Source: Myxococcales bacterium
Lineage (GTDB): Bacteria > Myxococcota_A > Polyangia > Polyangiales > Ga0077539
DNA length: 64,000 nt
Assembly (NCBI GenBank): GCA_013298625.1
Contig: JAAFIF010000012.1
Span: 1 to 64,000, forward strand
Reading direction: 5' to 3'
In this document: positions 1 through 8,602 of the stretch, piece after piece
How the letters are laid out: each line of letters starts with the position of its first letter
Position numbering within the stretch: position 1 is the first letter of the stretch
Notes under the pieces: generated by a model
Database searches by the model: none
The model's input: only the letters and a program-made list of their open reading frames with translations
What the model was told of the DNA's origin: nothing
Made by a program: the position numbers and the translations under genes

Positions 1-15
1 GCGCGACGAGCCTCG

Positions 16-510
16 TCAGTCCGTGAGCCACTGCGTGAAGTGCTGCAGCAGCACGCGCGAGTCCGCGCCGTGGCGGCGATAGTCACCGGGCGAGTCCATC
101 GTCGCGCCCGCGGCGATCATCTTGTGGATGACGTCGATCGCGATCTCGAGCGAGGCGGGCCCGAGAAACGGACGCAGCGCGCGCACCTGTCGCTCGAGCA
201 CCTCCCGGTTGGCGAGGCTCTCGACTGGGCAGCCCAGGCGCTCGATGAGGGCCTCGCGGGTGATCGGGATTCCATGGTCTGCGATCCACTCGAGGAGGGC
301 GCGCCACTCGTCGTCGGTGATGCGGCCGTCCGCTGCGATCGCGAGCAGCGCGAGGCGCCCGAGCGCGACGGACTCGTTTTGCTCGAAGAGCAGCTCCTGG
401 GTCACGACCGCTCGCTGTGGTTCGGCCGAGGACTTCACCGTCGATTGGCGCCACGCCCACATGCGGACCACGAAGGGAAGGGCGATCCCCACGAGCACAA
501 GAGAACTCAT
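16..510 (-). CDS. TerB-like membrane-anchored protein
   Basis: A 164-residue protein of unknown role. One hydrophobic segment (about residues 2-20, SSLVLVGIALPF) is followed by a soluble helical part. The stretch LAIAADGRITDDEWRALLEW (about 57-76) resembles the ADGxIxxxE signature of TerB/tellurite-resistance-like domains, which are acidic helical bundles of uncertain function. The start at 510 is chosen because the signal/anchor helix begins there; the frame stays open further upstream only by reading into an inverted-repeat arm. It is the last gene of a minus-strand group. The TerB link is by motif only. Confidence 0.75.
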   Translation of the reverse strand: MSSLVLVGIALPFVVRMWAWRQSTVKSSAEPQRAVVTQELLFEQNESVALGRLALLAIAADGRITDDEWRALLEWIADHGIPITREALIERLGCPVESLANREVLERQVRALRPFLGPASLEIAIDVIHKMIAAGATMDSPGDYRRHGADSRVLLQHFTQWLTD

Positions 511-563
511 GAGCGCGCAGGCTCTCACCGTGAGAGCGCGCGCGGCAACGGACCGTGGCCGCC

Positions 564-777
564 CGGGGACGGTGTTCAATAGTTCACGACGCCGGGATAA
601 CTCCGCGACACCACGTGGCGCGTTCACCTTCGCGCGCATGACCCTTCAAGGCGCTGCTGCGCTCTCGAACGCGCTCGCGGTCGCGCACTCTGTGCGCTCC
701 CGGTCCCCTGCGTGGACCCGCGCCGAGCAATTTCGCGGAGTTATCCGGGTCTCGTGAACTATTGAACACCGTCCCCG
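564..777. mobile_element. Inverted-repeat element, REP/MITE-like
   Basis: Two arms, 564-607 and 734-777, are reverse complements over 44 bases with only three mismatches; the outer 26 bases of each arm match perfectly. The shared core is ttcaatagttcacga on the left and its complement on the right. The 126 bases between the arms carry no recognisable gene. This 214-base element fills most of the 511-823 gap, which otherwise holds nothing I can name. Its size and near-perfect ends fit a non-autonomous mobile element or a REP-type pair moved in trans by a Y1/RAYT transposase. That reading is inference; no transposase is present here. Confidence 0.7.
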
Positions 778-804
778 CTCGTCCCCGCTCGTCCGTCCCC
801 GCTC
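771..804. repeat. Short tandem repeat gtccccgctc
   Basis: The decamer gtccccgctc occurs at 771-780, 781-790 and 795-804, the last copy after a gtcc spacer. It begins inside the right arm of the inverted-repeat element and runs toward the stop codon of the TPR gene. It is probably slippage at the element junction; no function is evident. Confidence 0.6.
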
Positions 805-823
805 GTCCGTCCGCGCGGCGGGC

Positions 824-1465
824 TCAATCGTCCACGCGGCCGCGCAGCGCGCGCAGCTCGTCCGCCGTACGCGCGTACTCGCGCCACTGGGGGTCGAGCG
901 CGATCGCCGCTCGCAGCGCGAGTTCGGCTTCGTCGAGCGCGCCGAGCGCGCAGAGCACCTCGGCCAGCGAGCAGTGGTAGATGCCCGGCGCGACGGCGAC
1001 GTTCTCGAGGTTTGCGACGGCGACGAGCAGATCGTCGCGGGCCCGATCGAGTTCGCCGCGGCGCAAGAAGATCATCGCGCGGTTGTTTCTCGGCTCTGGT
1101 GCGGTCGCGTTCTTCTCGATCGCCGTCGAGTAGTCCTCGAGCGCGCCGCTCTCGTCGCCCACTTGCGATCGGTGCAAGCCACGGTCGTGAAAGACCCTAT
1201 AGTCCGTGTGGCCGAACGCGATGGCGCGGGAGAAGTCATCGAGCGCGCCGTCGACGTCGCCGAGCGACGCCCGCGCGTTGGCGCGCAGGTGGTAGCGCCA
1301 CGCCGCGGACGGCGCGAGCGCGAGGCACTGGCTGTAGAATTCCAGCGCTGCTTCGTGGTCGCCGATCTCGCTGCTCTCTCTCGCGCGCGTCTCGAGCTGC
1401 GCGGCGAGCTGCTCGCGGATCGACGGATCATCGGCGGACGGTTCGTCGTCTCGTTCGGGGGGCAT
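824..1465 (-). CDS. Tetratricopeptide repeat protein
   Basis: A 213-residue soluble protein made almost entirely of TPR-like helical pairs, for example ALEFYSQCLALAPSAAW, ALDDFSRAIAFGHTDY, ALEDYSTAIEKNATAPEPRN and AELALRAAIALDPQW. About four to five repeats cover residues 20-205. TPRs bind peptides or proteins, so an adaptor role is likely, but the partner is unknown. No signal peptide is visible and the N-terminus is acidic. It lies 69 bases downstream of a lipoprotein gene on the same strand and could share its transcript. Confidence 0.88.
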   Translation of the reverse strand: MPPERDDEPSADDPSIREQLAAQLETRARESSEIGDHEAALEFYSQCLALAPSAAWRYHLRANARASLGDVDGALDDFSRAIAFGHTDYRVFHDRGLHRSQVGDESGALEDYSTAIEKNATAPEPRNNRAMIFLRRGELDRARDDLLVAVANLENVAVAPGIYHCSLAEVLCALGALDEAELALRAAIALDPQWREYARTADELRALRGRVDD

Positions 1466-1534
1466 CGTGTCGTCGAGCGTTGTACTCCAGCACCGCGTCG
1501 CGACGGGTGTCGCGATGGGCCGACGTCGGAGGCG

Positions 1535-2263
1535 CTACTGGACTCCGAGGGTGGCGCGCGTCGCGCAGCGCCCACCACGACAGGCCGCGTCGATGTCCCG
1601 GCGCACGCCGAATTCACCGGCGCACCGCTCGGCGCGCAGGGCGGCCTCGATCGCCGCGACGCGCGTCACGGCCCCGCGCGCAATGGCAGCGTTGGCGACG
1701 CCGAGGACCGTCACGCAGTCTGCGCTCGCGCGACACGCGCGCTCTTCGATCGCAGCGCGGTACTGCGCCCGCAGCGCGACGCAGCGAGCCCTCGACTGGC
1801 AGCGCCCCTCGACGCAGGTCGCCTCGCAGGGCTCGAGGGCGTCGCTGCCTGCGCAATACTGCTGGTCTTGCGCGGCCACGGCGAGCGCGTCGAAGCACCG
1901 CAGCGCGAGGCGCTGGGCCTCGATCGCGCGCGCCGCAGGAGCCTCGCGGGCAAACGTCGTTCGCTCGGCAGAGCTCTGGCCGGCGCACGGCCGCGCGCCG
2001 TCGACGCACTCGCACTCGTCGTCGTTGCGACACGCGCCCGAGACAGCGCTGCTCCACGCAGCGAGCGCCTTGCGGGCGAGCGCGGCACAGCGAACCTCGT
2101 GCGAGTACGGCCGGTCGACGCCGCTGTCGACCGCAGCGTCGGGCGCGGCGCGCTCTGCGGAGCTCGCGGGCGACGCCGCGCGCACCGCGGGCCGCTCTCG
2201 CCGTTGGCACGACGACGCCCAGAAGATCATCGCGACCGCGCCGAGCCGTCGAAGCGAAGACAT
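1535..2263 (-). CDS. Cysteine-containing lipoprotein, unknown
   Basis: A 242-residue predicted lipoprotein. The start at 2263 gives a signal peptide, MSSLRRLGAVAMIFWASSC, with the lipobox cysteine at residue 19; the frame is open further upstream but lacks a signal there. The mature part has many paired cysteines (CRNDDECECVDG, CEATCVEGRCQ, CRASADCVTV), a pattern common in secreted myxobacterial lipoproteins and suggesting disulfides. No enzyme motif was recognised. It is transcribed divergently from the acyltransferase at 2361, with about 97 bases between them for both promoters. Confidence 0.82.
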   Translation of the reverse strand: MSSLRRLGAVAMIFWASSCQRRERPAVRAASPASSAERAAPDAAVDSGVDRPYSHEVRCAALARKALAAWSSAVSGACRNDDECECVDGARPCAGQSSAERTTFAREAPAARAIEAQRLALRCFDALAVAAQDQQYCAGSDALEPCEATCVEGRCQSRARCVALRAQYRAAIEERACRASADCVTVLGVANAAIARGAVTRVAAIEAALRAERCAGEFGVRRDIDAACRGGRCATRATLGVQ

Positions 2264-2360
2264 CGCGTCGATCGTAGCGCGCGTCGCGTCAGCCGCCGCG
2301 CACCCGTCGCGACGAAGCGCGCGCCATCGACGCCCTCGCCGCGGTACCGTACTGACCTCC

Positions 2361-3320
2361 GTGCTCGACCTGCTGCGTGTGACCAACCCCATCTGCACTC
2401 CCGCGTGGAGCCTCGCGGGACGGGCCTTCAACGACCTGTTGCTCTGGCTGCCGCCGCGGGCCACGACCGAGCTGATCGGCGTCGAGAACCTCCCGCGCGG
2501 CCCGGCGATCTTCTGCCCGAATCACACGCACAAGTTCGACTTTCTTCCGCTGCGCGCGGCGCTGTTGCACCACGATTTGCAGCTCATGACGTGGATCAAA
2601 GCCCGCGACTACAAGCACCCCGCGATGCGCTGGATCCTCGGAAAGGGCGGCAACATCCCCCTCGTCTCGCGAGGCTTTCTCATCGCGTCGCACTTCGCCT
2701 CGGTGCACCGCCGCAAGCCGAGCGAAGACGAGTACCGAGCGCTGCGCGCGCACGTCGACGAAGGGGCTCCCGTTGATCCTTCGCTCACGACGCCGCTCGA
2801 CGCTCCGGCGTCCATCGCGGGCGTCGCGCTGCCGAGTCGCTTGGATTTTCGCAGCGCGATTCGCGAAGCGTACCGCGTGCTCATGGGCGAGAGCCTTCGC
2901 CTCGCGCGGCAAGGCCGCGACGCTGGCAGGCACCAGCACATCTATCCCCAAGGAGCCACGTCCAAGCAGCTCACGCCTGGCCATCCGGGCGCCGTGCAGG
3001 CGGCGTTGGCGCTCGGCGTTCCGATCGTGCCCGTGGGGGTCAGCGGCTGCCGCGAGGTGTTCGTGGCGAAGGATCATCCGCTCTCGCGCGGCGGACGCGT
3101 GGTGATCCGCATCGCGAAGCCCATGACCGTGGATCGGAGCATCGTTCCGCCGGACTATCGGCCGTTCGATCCCGAGCACGAAGACGCTCACTACGAAGCG
3201 CTGCAGCGAGAGACAGATCGCGTGATGCAGGTCATCAACGAGTGCTGCGAGCCCGAGTACCGCTGGGCCAGCGACGGGCGCAGCGACGCCAAGCAAGGCG
3301 TGGCGCGCTTCTACACGTGA
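2361..3320 (+). CDS. Lysophospholipid/glycerol acyltransferase-like
   Basis: A 319-residue PlsC-type acyltransferase. Motif I appears as NHTHKFDF (HxxxxD, catalytic His/Asp). The region GNIPLVSRGF matches motif II, YPQGATSKQ sits where motif III (usually PEGTRS) is expected, and VPIVPVGVSG matches motif IV. The motif III Glu is Gln here, which may alter acyl-acceptor binding. The family transfers acyl groups from acyl-CoA or acyl-ACP to a lipid or small acceptor at the membrane. The GTG start at 2361 is the nearest one in frame before the conserved core and avoids running far under the opposite-strand gene. It is first of three tightly packed genes; the next ATG is 6 bases downstream. Confidence 0.88.
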   Translation: MLDLLRVTNPICTPAWSLAGRAFNDLLLWLPPRATTELIGVENLPRGPAIFCPNHTHKFDFLPLRAALLHHDLQLMTWIKARDYKHPAMRWILGKGGNIPLVSRGFLIASHFASVHRRKPSEDEYRALRAHVDEGAPVDPSLTTPLDAPASIAGVALPSRLDFRSAIREAYRVLMGESLRLARQGRDAGRHQHIYPQGATSKQLTPGHPGAVQAALALGVPIVPVGVSGCREVFVAKDHPLSRGGRVVIRIAKPMTVDRSIVPPDYRPFDPEHEDAHYEALQRETDRVMQVINECCEPEYRWASDGRSDAKQGVARFYT

Positions 3321-3325
3321 GGCGC

Positions 3326-4579
3326 ATGCTGCACCCCAGGCATCGCATCGACATCGCCGTCGAAGACCTCGCGTTTGGCCTCGCCGAGTGCGCGCGGGGA
3401 CGGGACGCGCGACCGGCAGCGGCTGCGCTGGCTGCAACAGTCGGCGACGAGCTCATCGCCACGCACTCGGTGCGATCGGGCTTCGACCTGCTGCTCGGCG
3501 CGCTCGACCTTCGACCCGGCGACGAAGTGATGCTCTCGGCGCTCACGATCCCGGACATGGCTCGCATCGTCCGCGGCCACGGGCTCGTCCCGATCCCGGT
3601 CGACGTCGATCCCCGCACGCTCTCGCCCACCGAAGCGTCGCTCGAACGCGCGCGCTCTTCGCGCTCGAAGCTGCTGGTCGTGGCGCAGCTGCTCGGCGCG
3701 CGAGCGGACATGAGCGCCGCGCGGGAGTTCAGCGCGCGGCATGGGATTTCGCTGGTGGACGACGACGCGCAGGGCTACCTCGGCCCGAGCTCGCTCGCGG
3801 CGCGGGACGCTGCGGTGGTGTTTCACAGCTTCGGCTCGATCAAGACGGCGACGTGCCTCGGCGGAGCGCTCGTGCGCGTGCGCGACCCCGGCCTTCGAGC
3901 GCGCATGCGCGCAGGGCAGGCGCAGTGGCCCGCGCACCCGAGCGGCGCGTACGCGAAGAAGCTCGCGCAGTACGCGGCGCTGATCGTGCCGCGCGAGCCG
4001 CGGGTGTACCGAGCGTTCGGCGCAGCGTGCGATCGACACGGACCCGGGCTCGACGCGGTGGTGATGTCGATGACGAGGGGGTTTCCTGCGGCGGACACCG
4101 AGGCGCTGTTCGCGGCGCTGAGGCGGCAGCCATGCGGGCCGATGCTCTCGCTGCTCGCGCGCAGGATCGCGCGGTACGACCCAACACGGGCCGAGCGACG
4201 CGCCGCCGCGGGAGAGCGAATGCTCGCTCGCATGGGTGGGTCCGTCCGCGCGCTCGGCGACGAGATGCCCGAGCGCACGCACTGGCTCTTCGCGCCGCTG
4301 CTCGATCGCCCCGCCGCCGCGATCGCCCACCTCCGCGCCGAAGGCTTCGACGCCGCCCGCGGAACGACCAGCATCACCGCCCTCGACGCCCCCCACGATC
4401 GCCCCGAGCTGTCGCCCACGCAGGCCATGCAAGCGATGAAGCGCGTCCTGTTCGTCCCGATCTACCCAGAGATTTCTCAGTCCGACCGCGATCGTCTCGC
4501 CGCGGTGCTCTCGCGCATCGACGCGCGCGCAGACGAGCCCGCGGCCCGCCCGCCCCACCACCGAGGCGACGCCCCGTGA
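3326..4579 (+). CDS. DegT/DnrJ/EryC1-type PLP enzyme
   Basis: A 417-residue fold-type I PLP enzyme of the DegT/DnrJ/EryC1/StrS family, which usually aminates keto-sugars at the nucleotide-sugar stage. LVDDDAQGYLG (about 143-153) carries the PLP-binding Asp, and SFGSIKTATCLGGAL (about 168-182) carries the Schiff-base lysine K173. The early LxLGALDLRPGDEVMLSALT region matches the family's cofactor-phosphate segment. The start at 3326 gives the family-typical N-terminus. It sits 5 bases after the acyltransferase stop, and its own stop overlaps the next gene's GTG. The context suggests modification of a glycolipid or sugar, but the substrate is unknown. Confidence 0.88.
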   Translation: MLHPRHRIDIAVEDLAFGLAECARGRDARPAAAALAATVGDELIATHSVRSGFDLLLGALDLRPGDEVMLSALTIPDMARIVRGHGLVPIPVDVDPRTLSPTEASLERARSSRSKLLVVAQLLGARADMSAAREFSARHGISLVDDDAQGYLGPSSLAARDAAVVFHSFGSIKTATCLGGALVRVRDPGLRARMRAGQAQWPAHPSGAYAKKLAQYAALIVPREPRVYRAFGAACDRHGPGLDAVVMSMTRGFPAADTEALFAALRRQPCGPMLSLLARRIARYDPTRAERRAAAGERMLARMGGSVRALGDEMPERTHWLFAPLLDRPAAAIAHLRAEGFDAARGTTSITALDAPHDRPELSPTQAMQAMKRVLFVPIYPEISQSDRDRLAAVLSRIDARADEPAARPPHHRGDAP

Positions 4580-5175
4580 GCGACGAGCGGATCGTGTACT
4601 GGGTGCGTCACGGCGAAGTGCACAACCCCGGGCGCGTTCGCTACGGGCGGCTGCCGGGCTATGCGCTCTCGACCGCGGGGCGCGCTCAGATCGAGGCGAC
4701 CGCGCATTGGCTCGCCGCGCAGCGGCCCGCGCCCACGGCGGTCGTCGCGAGCCCCCTCGAGCGCGCGACCGAGAGCGCCACGATCATCACCACGCAGCTC
4801 GCGATCGAGCCGCCGACGGTCGATCCGCGCATCATCGAGGCCCTCTCGCGCTTCGACGGCCTGCGCTACCGCGCGGACCTCTGGGGCCACGCGCGGCGAT
4901 GGTTCGATCGGCGATCGAGCGACGAGAGCGCCGCCGAAATCGCAGCGCGGACGCTGGACGCCACCCTCGCGCCGACGCGCATCGCGCCCGCGCTCGTCCT
5001 GGTCAGCCATCAACTGCCGATTCAGTACCTCCGCGCGTACATCGAGCGCGGGCTCGCGCCTCCGCGCCCTTGGTCGAAGCGACGTCGTTGCTCGACCGCA
5101 TCGGTCACCGTGATCGCTGTGCGCGACGGGCGCGCGGAGCTGCGCGCGTACCTCGAGCCGTCGTCGAACGCGTGA
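4576..5175 (+). CDS. Histidine phosphatase family protein
   Basis: A 199-residue phosphoglycerate-mutase-like (histidine phosphatase) protein. VRHGE (about 10-14) gives the phosphorylated histidine, SPLERATESA carries the usual phosphate-binding Arg region, and LVSHQLPIQ supplies the second catalytic His. The length is normal for the small phosphatase branch. The GTG start overlaps the stop of the PLP enzyme as GTGA (4576-4579), so the two are probably translationally coupled. The substrate could be a sugar phosphate or another small phosphate made by the preceding enzymes; this is inferred from context. Confidence 0.9.
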   Translation: MSDERIVYWVRHGEVHNPGRVRYGRLPGYALSTAGRAQIEATAHWLAAQRPAPTAVVASPLERATESATIITTQLAIEPPTVDPRIIEALSRFDGLRYRADLWGHARRWFDRRSSDESAAEIAARTLDATLAPTRIAPALVLVSHQLPIQYLRAYIERGLAPPRPWSKRRRCSTASVTVIAVRDGRAELRAYLEPSSNA

Positions 5176-5400
5176 GCCGACGCAGCTACGAAGGGGCTCG
5201 AGAGCGGTGCAACATCTCGCAGCGAGCGGCATCACGCGGTCCGAAGAGTCGCTTCGTCTTCTCCGATGTGATCGCTTTTTGCGCTTTGTTTTTTCAGGGG
5301 AAACATCCGCAACACACCCGCGCGCCTCGCATCCATTGAGGCGCTCGACGCGCGCTGTTCTCCCTGTGGCGAACGTGTCGAGCACAGGAGCACTCGACCC

Positions 5401-7095
5401 ATGAAATACATCCTTGCACCGCGTGGTTCTCTCTCGCTCTCGCTCGTCTTGTTGAGCGTGGCTGGTGTTGTTGGCTGCAGCACGCCGACGCCCTCTGGAG
5501 ACGCTGGCTCGGACGCGAGCGCTCCGTCGGACGTCACGTCGCAGCCCGACGCAACGTCGCAGCCCGACGCAACGTCGCAGCCCGACGCGACGTCGCAGCC
5601 AGATGCGAGCGCGCAGCCCGATGCGGCCCCGGACGCGGCCCCTGCGACGGCGCGCGTTCGCGTCGTGCACGCGGCGCCGGGCGCCCCCAACGTCGATGTG
5701 TACGCGGCTGGCGCGGCCACCGCGGCGCTGAGCAACCTCGCGTACGGCGCGGCGTCGGCGTACCTCTCGCTGCCGGCTGGCGCGATCGCATTCGACATTC
5801 GCGCGGCGGGCGCGATGGGCATGCCGGCGTTCACCACGCCGATGGTCACGCTCGAGGCGGGCAAGTCGTACACGGTCATCGCCGCAGGACGGCTCGGGTC
5901 GATGGACGCAGCGGATCGCTTTCGCGTGCTCGCGCTGGCCGAAGACTTCGCCGCGGACGCAGCCAACGCGCGCGTTCGCGTGGTGCACGCGGGCAGCGAC
6001 GCGCCGACGGTCGGCATCGACGTGGGCAACGACAACCCTGCGACCGCCGAGGTCGCGAGCCTCGCGCGCTTCGCGGACACGGGCGCCGCGGGCGTCTCGT
6101 TGCCTGGCGATCGCGCGCTGCAAGTGGGCATCGTGACGGGCGCGCCTGCAGCGACGGTGACGGCGTTTACGACGCCCAACCTGGGCGCGGGCAACCAGTG
6201 GTTCGTGATCGCGACGGGCTTGCTCCCGAGCATGGACGCCGCGGTCAACAACGGCTTCGGATTGCTCGCGGTCAACCAGATGGGGACCACGGCGTGGATC
6301 CGACAGAACCCGCGCGTGCACCTCGTTCACGCGGGCGCCGACGCGCCGGCGGTCGACGTGTTCGCCGGGCCCGCGGGCGCTGGCGCCAACCCGATGCGAA
6401 CGCTGCAAGTGGCAGACAACCTGGCGTTTCCTGCGGCCGCAGGGGCGAGCCCGCGGTCGATCACGACCGTGCAGGTGCCGCCGGGCAGCTACGGGTTCGA
6501 CATCTTTCCGTACAGCGCGGGAAGCGCGCGGCCGGCGGGCGCGCCGGCGTTTACGGTGCCGTCCGTCGCGGTCGAAGCAGGGCAGCAGTACCTCGCGATC
6601 GCCGCGTACTTTCTCGCGCCGCAAGCAGGGCAGACGCCGGCCGACTCGCCCTTCGCAGTGCTTCCGCTGCAGTACGCGATCACCAACGACGCCGCGATGG
6701 CGACGGCCCCGCGCATCGTCGCGGTGCACGCGAGCGGCGACGCCCCGTCGGTGGACGTCGGCGTCGTGTCCGGCGCGACGTTCACCACGCTGTTTCCGAA
6801 CCTCGCGCGCGGAGCGAACACCGCCGCCGCGGGCACGACCGCGCCGACCGACCCGATCACCGTCGGCGTTCGCGCCGCGGGCACCAACACGATCGCCGCG
6901 CGCTTCGCGGTCGACCTCGACGTCAACCAGAAGGTCTTCGTGATCGCTGCGGGCGCCCTCACGCCCCGCGCGGCGAGCGGCTCGACGGCGGCCGATCAGC
7001 CCTTCGGCCTGCACGCGGTCTTCGCGAATCCGGGCACCGTTCAGCTCGGCACCTCGGCGTGGAGCCTCGCGCGCATCGCCCCGATCGCCCTCTGA
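5401..7095 (+). CDS. DUF4397 repeat lipoprotein
   Basis: A 564-residue lipoprotein. The signal peptide ends in a lipobox with cysteine 26 (GVVGC). Residues 28-80 form a low-complexity linker rich in QPDATS units. The mature part holds four DUF4397-type repeats, each opening with a motif like RVRVVHAAPGAPNVDVY, at about residues 83, 195, 302 and 439; these are beta-sandwich extracellular domains of unknown function. The start is supported by aggag at 5386-5390, ten bases upstream. The 225-base gap before it has an AT-rich patch near 5275-5300 that may hold the promoter, but no clear hexamers. Confidence 0.92.
   Translation: MKYILAPRGSLSLSLVLLSVAGVVGCSTPTPSGDAGSDASAPSDVTSQPDATSQPDATSQPDATSQPDASAQPDAAPDAAPATARVRVVHAAPGAPNVDVYAAGAATAALSNLAYGAASAYLSLPAGAIAFDIRAAGAMGMPAFTTPMVTLEAGKSYTVIAAGRLGSMDAADRFRVLALAEDFAADAANARVRVVHAGSDAPTVGIDVGNDNPATAEVASLARFADTGAAGVSLPGDRALQVGIVTGAPAATVTAFTTPNLGAGNQWFVIATGLLPSMDAAVNNGFGLLAVNQMGTTAWIRQNPRVHLVHAGADAPAVDVFAGPAGAGANPMRTLQVADNLAFPAAAGASPRSITTVQVPPGSYGFDIFPYSAGSARPAGAPAFTVPSVAVEAGQQYLAIAAYFLAPQAGQTPADSPFAVLPLQYAITNDAAMATAPRIVAVHASGDAPSVDVGVVSGATFTTLFPNLARGANTAAAGTTAPTDPITVGVRAAGTNTIAARFAVDLDVNQKVFVIAAGALTPRAASGSTAADQPFGLHAVFANPGTVQLGTSAWSLARIAPIAL
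5536..5625 (+). repeat. 18-bp tandem repeat coding QPDATS
   Basis: Five head-to-tail 18-base units, starting acgtcgcagcccgacgca, lie at 5536-5553, 5554-5571, 5572-5589, 5590-5607 and 5608-5625. The first two are identical and the later ones diverge. They encode the QPDATS linker of the DUF4397 lipoprotein. The repeat keeps frame, so length changes by slippage would only alter the spacer between membrane anchor and domains. Confidence 0.9.
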
Positions 7096-7105
7096 TCCGG
7101 GTCGC

Positions 7106-8473
7106 CTACGCTTCGAGCGTGCGCGCGAGGGCGAAGAGCTGCGCGTCCGCTCCGTGCTCGCCGATGAGCTGAACCCCCACGGGCATGTCGTCGACGAGAC
7201 CAAACGGAACCGTGAGCGCCGGCTGCCCCGTGACGTTGGCGATCGCCGTAAACGCGCCCAGCGGCGCGGCCGCTCGAAAGAGCGCCTCGGGCCCCAAGTG
7301 CGCGAACTGCAGCGCTTCGAACGCAGGGACTCCGATGGTGGGGCTGAGCATCACGTCGATGCCCTCCATCGCCTCGCGCCCGGATTGCTCGAAGCGTCGC
7401 ATCAAGCTGTCGGCGAGCGACTCGGGCACCGAGCGACCGGACTGCCAGAACCACCGCGCGAACTCGCCGAGGCGCTTCGGCGCCAACACCGGGATGCGCG
7501 AGACGAAGCGCTGGTAGACCGGCAAGAAGTCATCGAGCGTCCCTTGCGGCCCGGCGCGTCGCTCGACCGAGTGCCCGGCGTCTCGCAGGCGCTGCGCGGC
7601 CAACTCGACGCGCGCGGCGATCCTCGGGTCGAGCTCGCCCACGGGGGGATCGAGAACGAGCCCGATGCGCAGCGGACGCACGGGCAGACGCGAGCGAAAC
7701 AAGTGATCGCCGCGGTCGCGCACGCACATCACGTCGAGCAGCGCCGCCGCGTCGTCGATGCTGCGGGCCATCGGACCGTTGCTCGCGAGCCCGTAGGTGT
7801 CGATCTTGTTCGAGGGATCGGCCACGAGTCCGCGGGTGGGCTTGAGACCGACGAGCCCGTGAAGAGACGACGGGATGCGCACGGACCCTGCCCCGTCGCT
7901 GCCGGGCGCGATCGGGACGAGCCCCGCGGCGATCGCAGCGCCCGCGCCGCCGCTCGAACCGCCGGCGGTTCGCGTGGTGTTCCACGGGTTGCGCGTGGGG
8001 GGCTGCAGCTCGGTCTCGACGATGGGCAAGATGCCGAGCTCGGACATCGCGGTCTTGGCGATGACGACGAAGCCGGCGGCGCGCAAGGTTGCGACGAAGG
8101 GGTCGTCCATCGGCGTAAAGAGCCAGTCGAACGCGCGCGAGCCGAGCCGCGTGCGGGTCATGCGCACGAGGTGGTGGTCTTTGATGGCGGTGGGGACGCC
8201 GTGAAACGGCCCGATGATCCGCCCCTGCGCGCGCAGCTTGTCCGCCCGCTCGGCCTCGCGACGGGCGGCGCTGGCGAGCACCGTGATGCACGCGTTGAGC
8301 TCTCCGTCGAAGCGCTGGATGCGATCGAGGTAGCGATCGACGAGCTCGCGCGAGGTGAGCGTCCCGTCGGCGATGCGCGCCGCTTGTTCGAGCGCGGTCA
8401 GCGAGAGGACTTCGTCAGCCTGGAATCGTGGCGCCAACGGGTACACGCGCCCCTGGCGAACAGAGTGGTTCAT
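7106..8473 (-). CDS. Amidase signature family hydrolase
   Basis: A 455-residue amidase of the Ser-cisSer-Lys class. The catalytic lysine is K98 in GVPTAIKDHH. GGSSGGAGAA supplies the cis-serine S173, and GSDGAGSVRIPSS supplies the nucleophile S197; the 24-residue spacing between the serines matches the family. Members hydrolyse linear amides, such as fatty acid amides, peptide amides or acylated amines, so the substrate cannot be named. No signal peptide is seen. It is divergent from the gene at 8603 with 129 bases between, and convergent with the DUF4397 gene. It is not GatA, because there is no gatC or gatB nearby. Confidence 0.93.
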   Translation of the reverse strand: MNHSVRQGRVYPLAPRFQADEVLSLTALEQAARIADGTLTSRELVDRYLDRIQRFDGELNACITVLASAARREAERADKLRAQGRIIGPFHGVPTAIKDHHLVRMTRTRLGSRAFDWLFTPMDDPFVATLRAAGFVVIAKTAMSELGILPIVETELQPPTRNPWNTTRTAGGSSGGAGAAIAAGLVPIAPGSDGAGSVRIPSSLHGLVGLKPTRGLVADPSNKIDTYGLASNGPMARSIDDAAALLDVMCVRDRGDHLFRSRLPVRPLRIGLVLDPPVGELDPRIAARVELAAQRLRDAGHSVERRAGPQGTLDDFLPVYQRFVSRIPVLAPKRLGEFARWFWQSGRSVPESLADSLMRRFEQSGREAMEGIDVMLSPTIGVPAFEALQFAHLGPEALFRAAAPLGAFTAIANVTGQPALTVPFGLVDDMPVGVQLIGEHGADAQLFALARTLEA

Positions 8474-8602
8474 GCGTCTTCAGCCTTCGGTTGAGCGAGC
8501 GCGGAGCGTACTGCGTCGCGCGCCCAGACCCTGCAGCGAAAAGTCGAACGACGCAGCGCGTGCGCGACCGTCGGCGCGTCGAAGATTGGGTAGCTTCGCC
8601 CG

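Noticed and set aside
511..639. Longer N-terminus for the TerB-like protein
   Set aside because: It would read through the left arm of the element, and the anchor helix starts at 510.
584..769. A 61-codon frame crossing the inverted-repeat element
   Set aside because: It begins inside an arm and has no recognisable protein; no transposase or small gene is supported.
4477..7203. A 900-codon open frame on the minus strand, antisense to the phosphatase and DUF4397 genes
   Set aside because: It is Arg/Ala/His-rich with no domain and lies opposite well-supported genes; long antisense frames are a by-product of very high GC.
7106..8473. Amidase as GatA of the Glu-tRNA amidotransferase
   Set aside because: No gatC or gatB is near and the ends differ; it is a general amidase-signature hydrolase.
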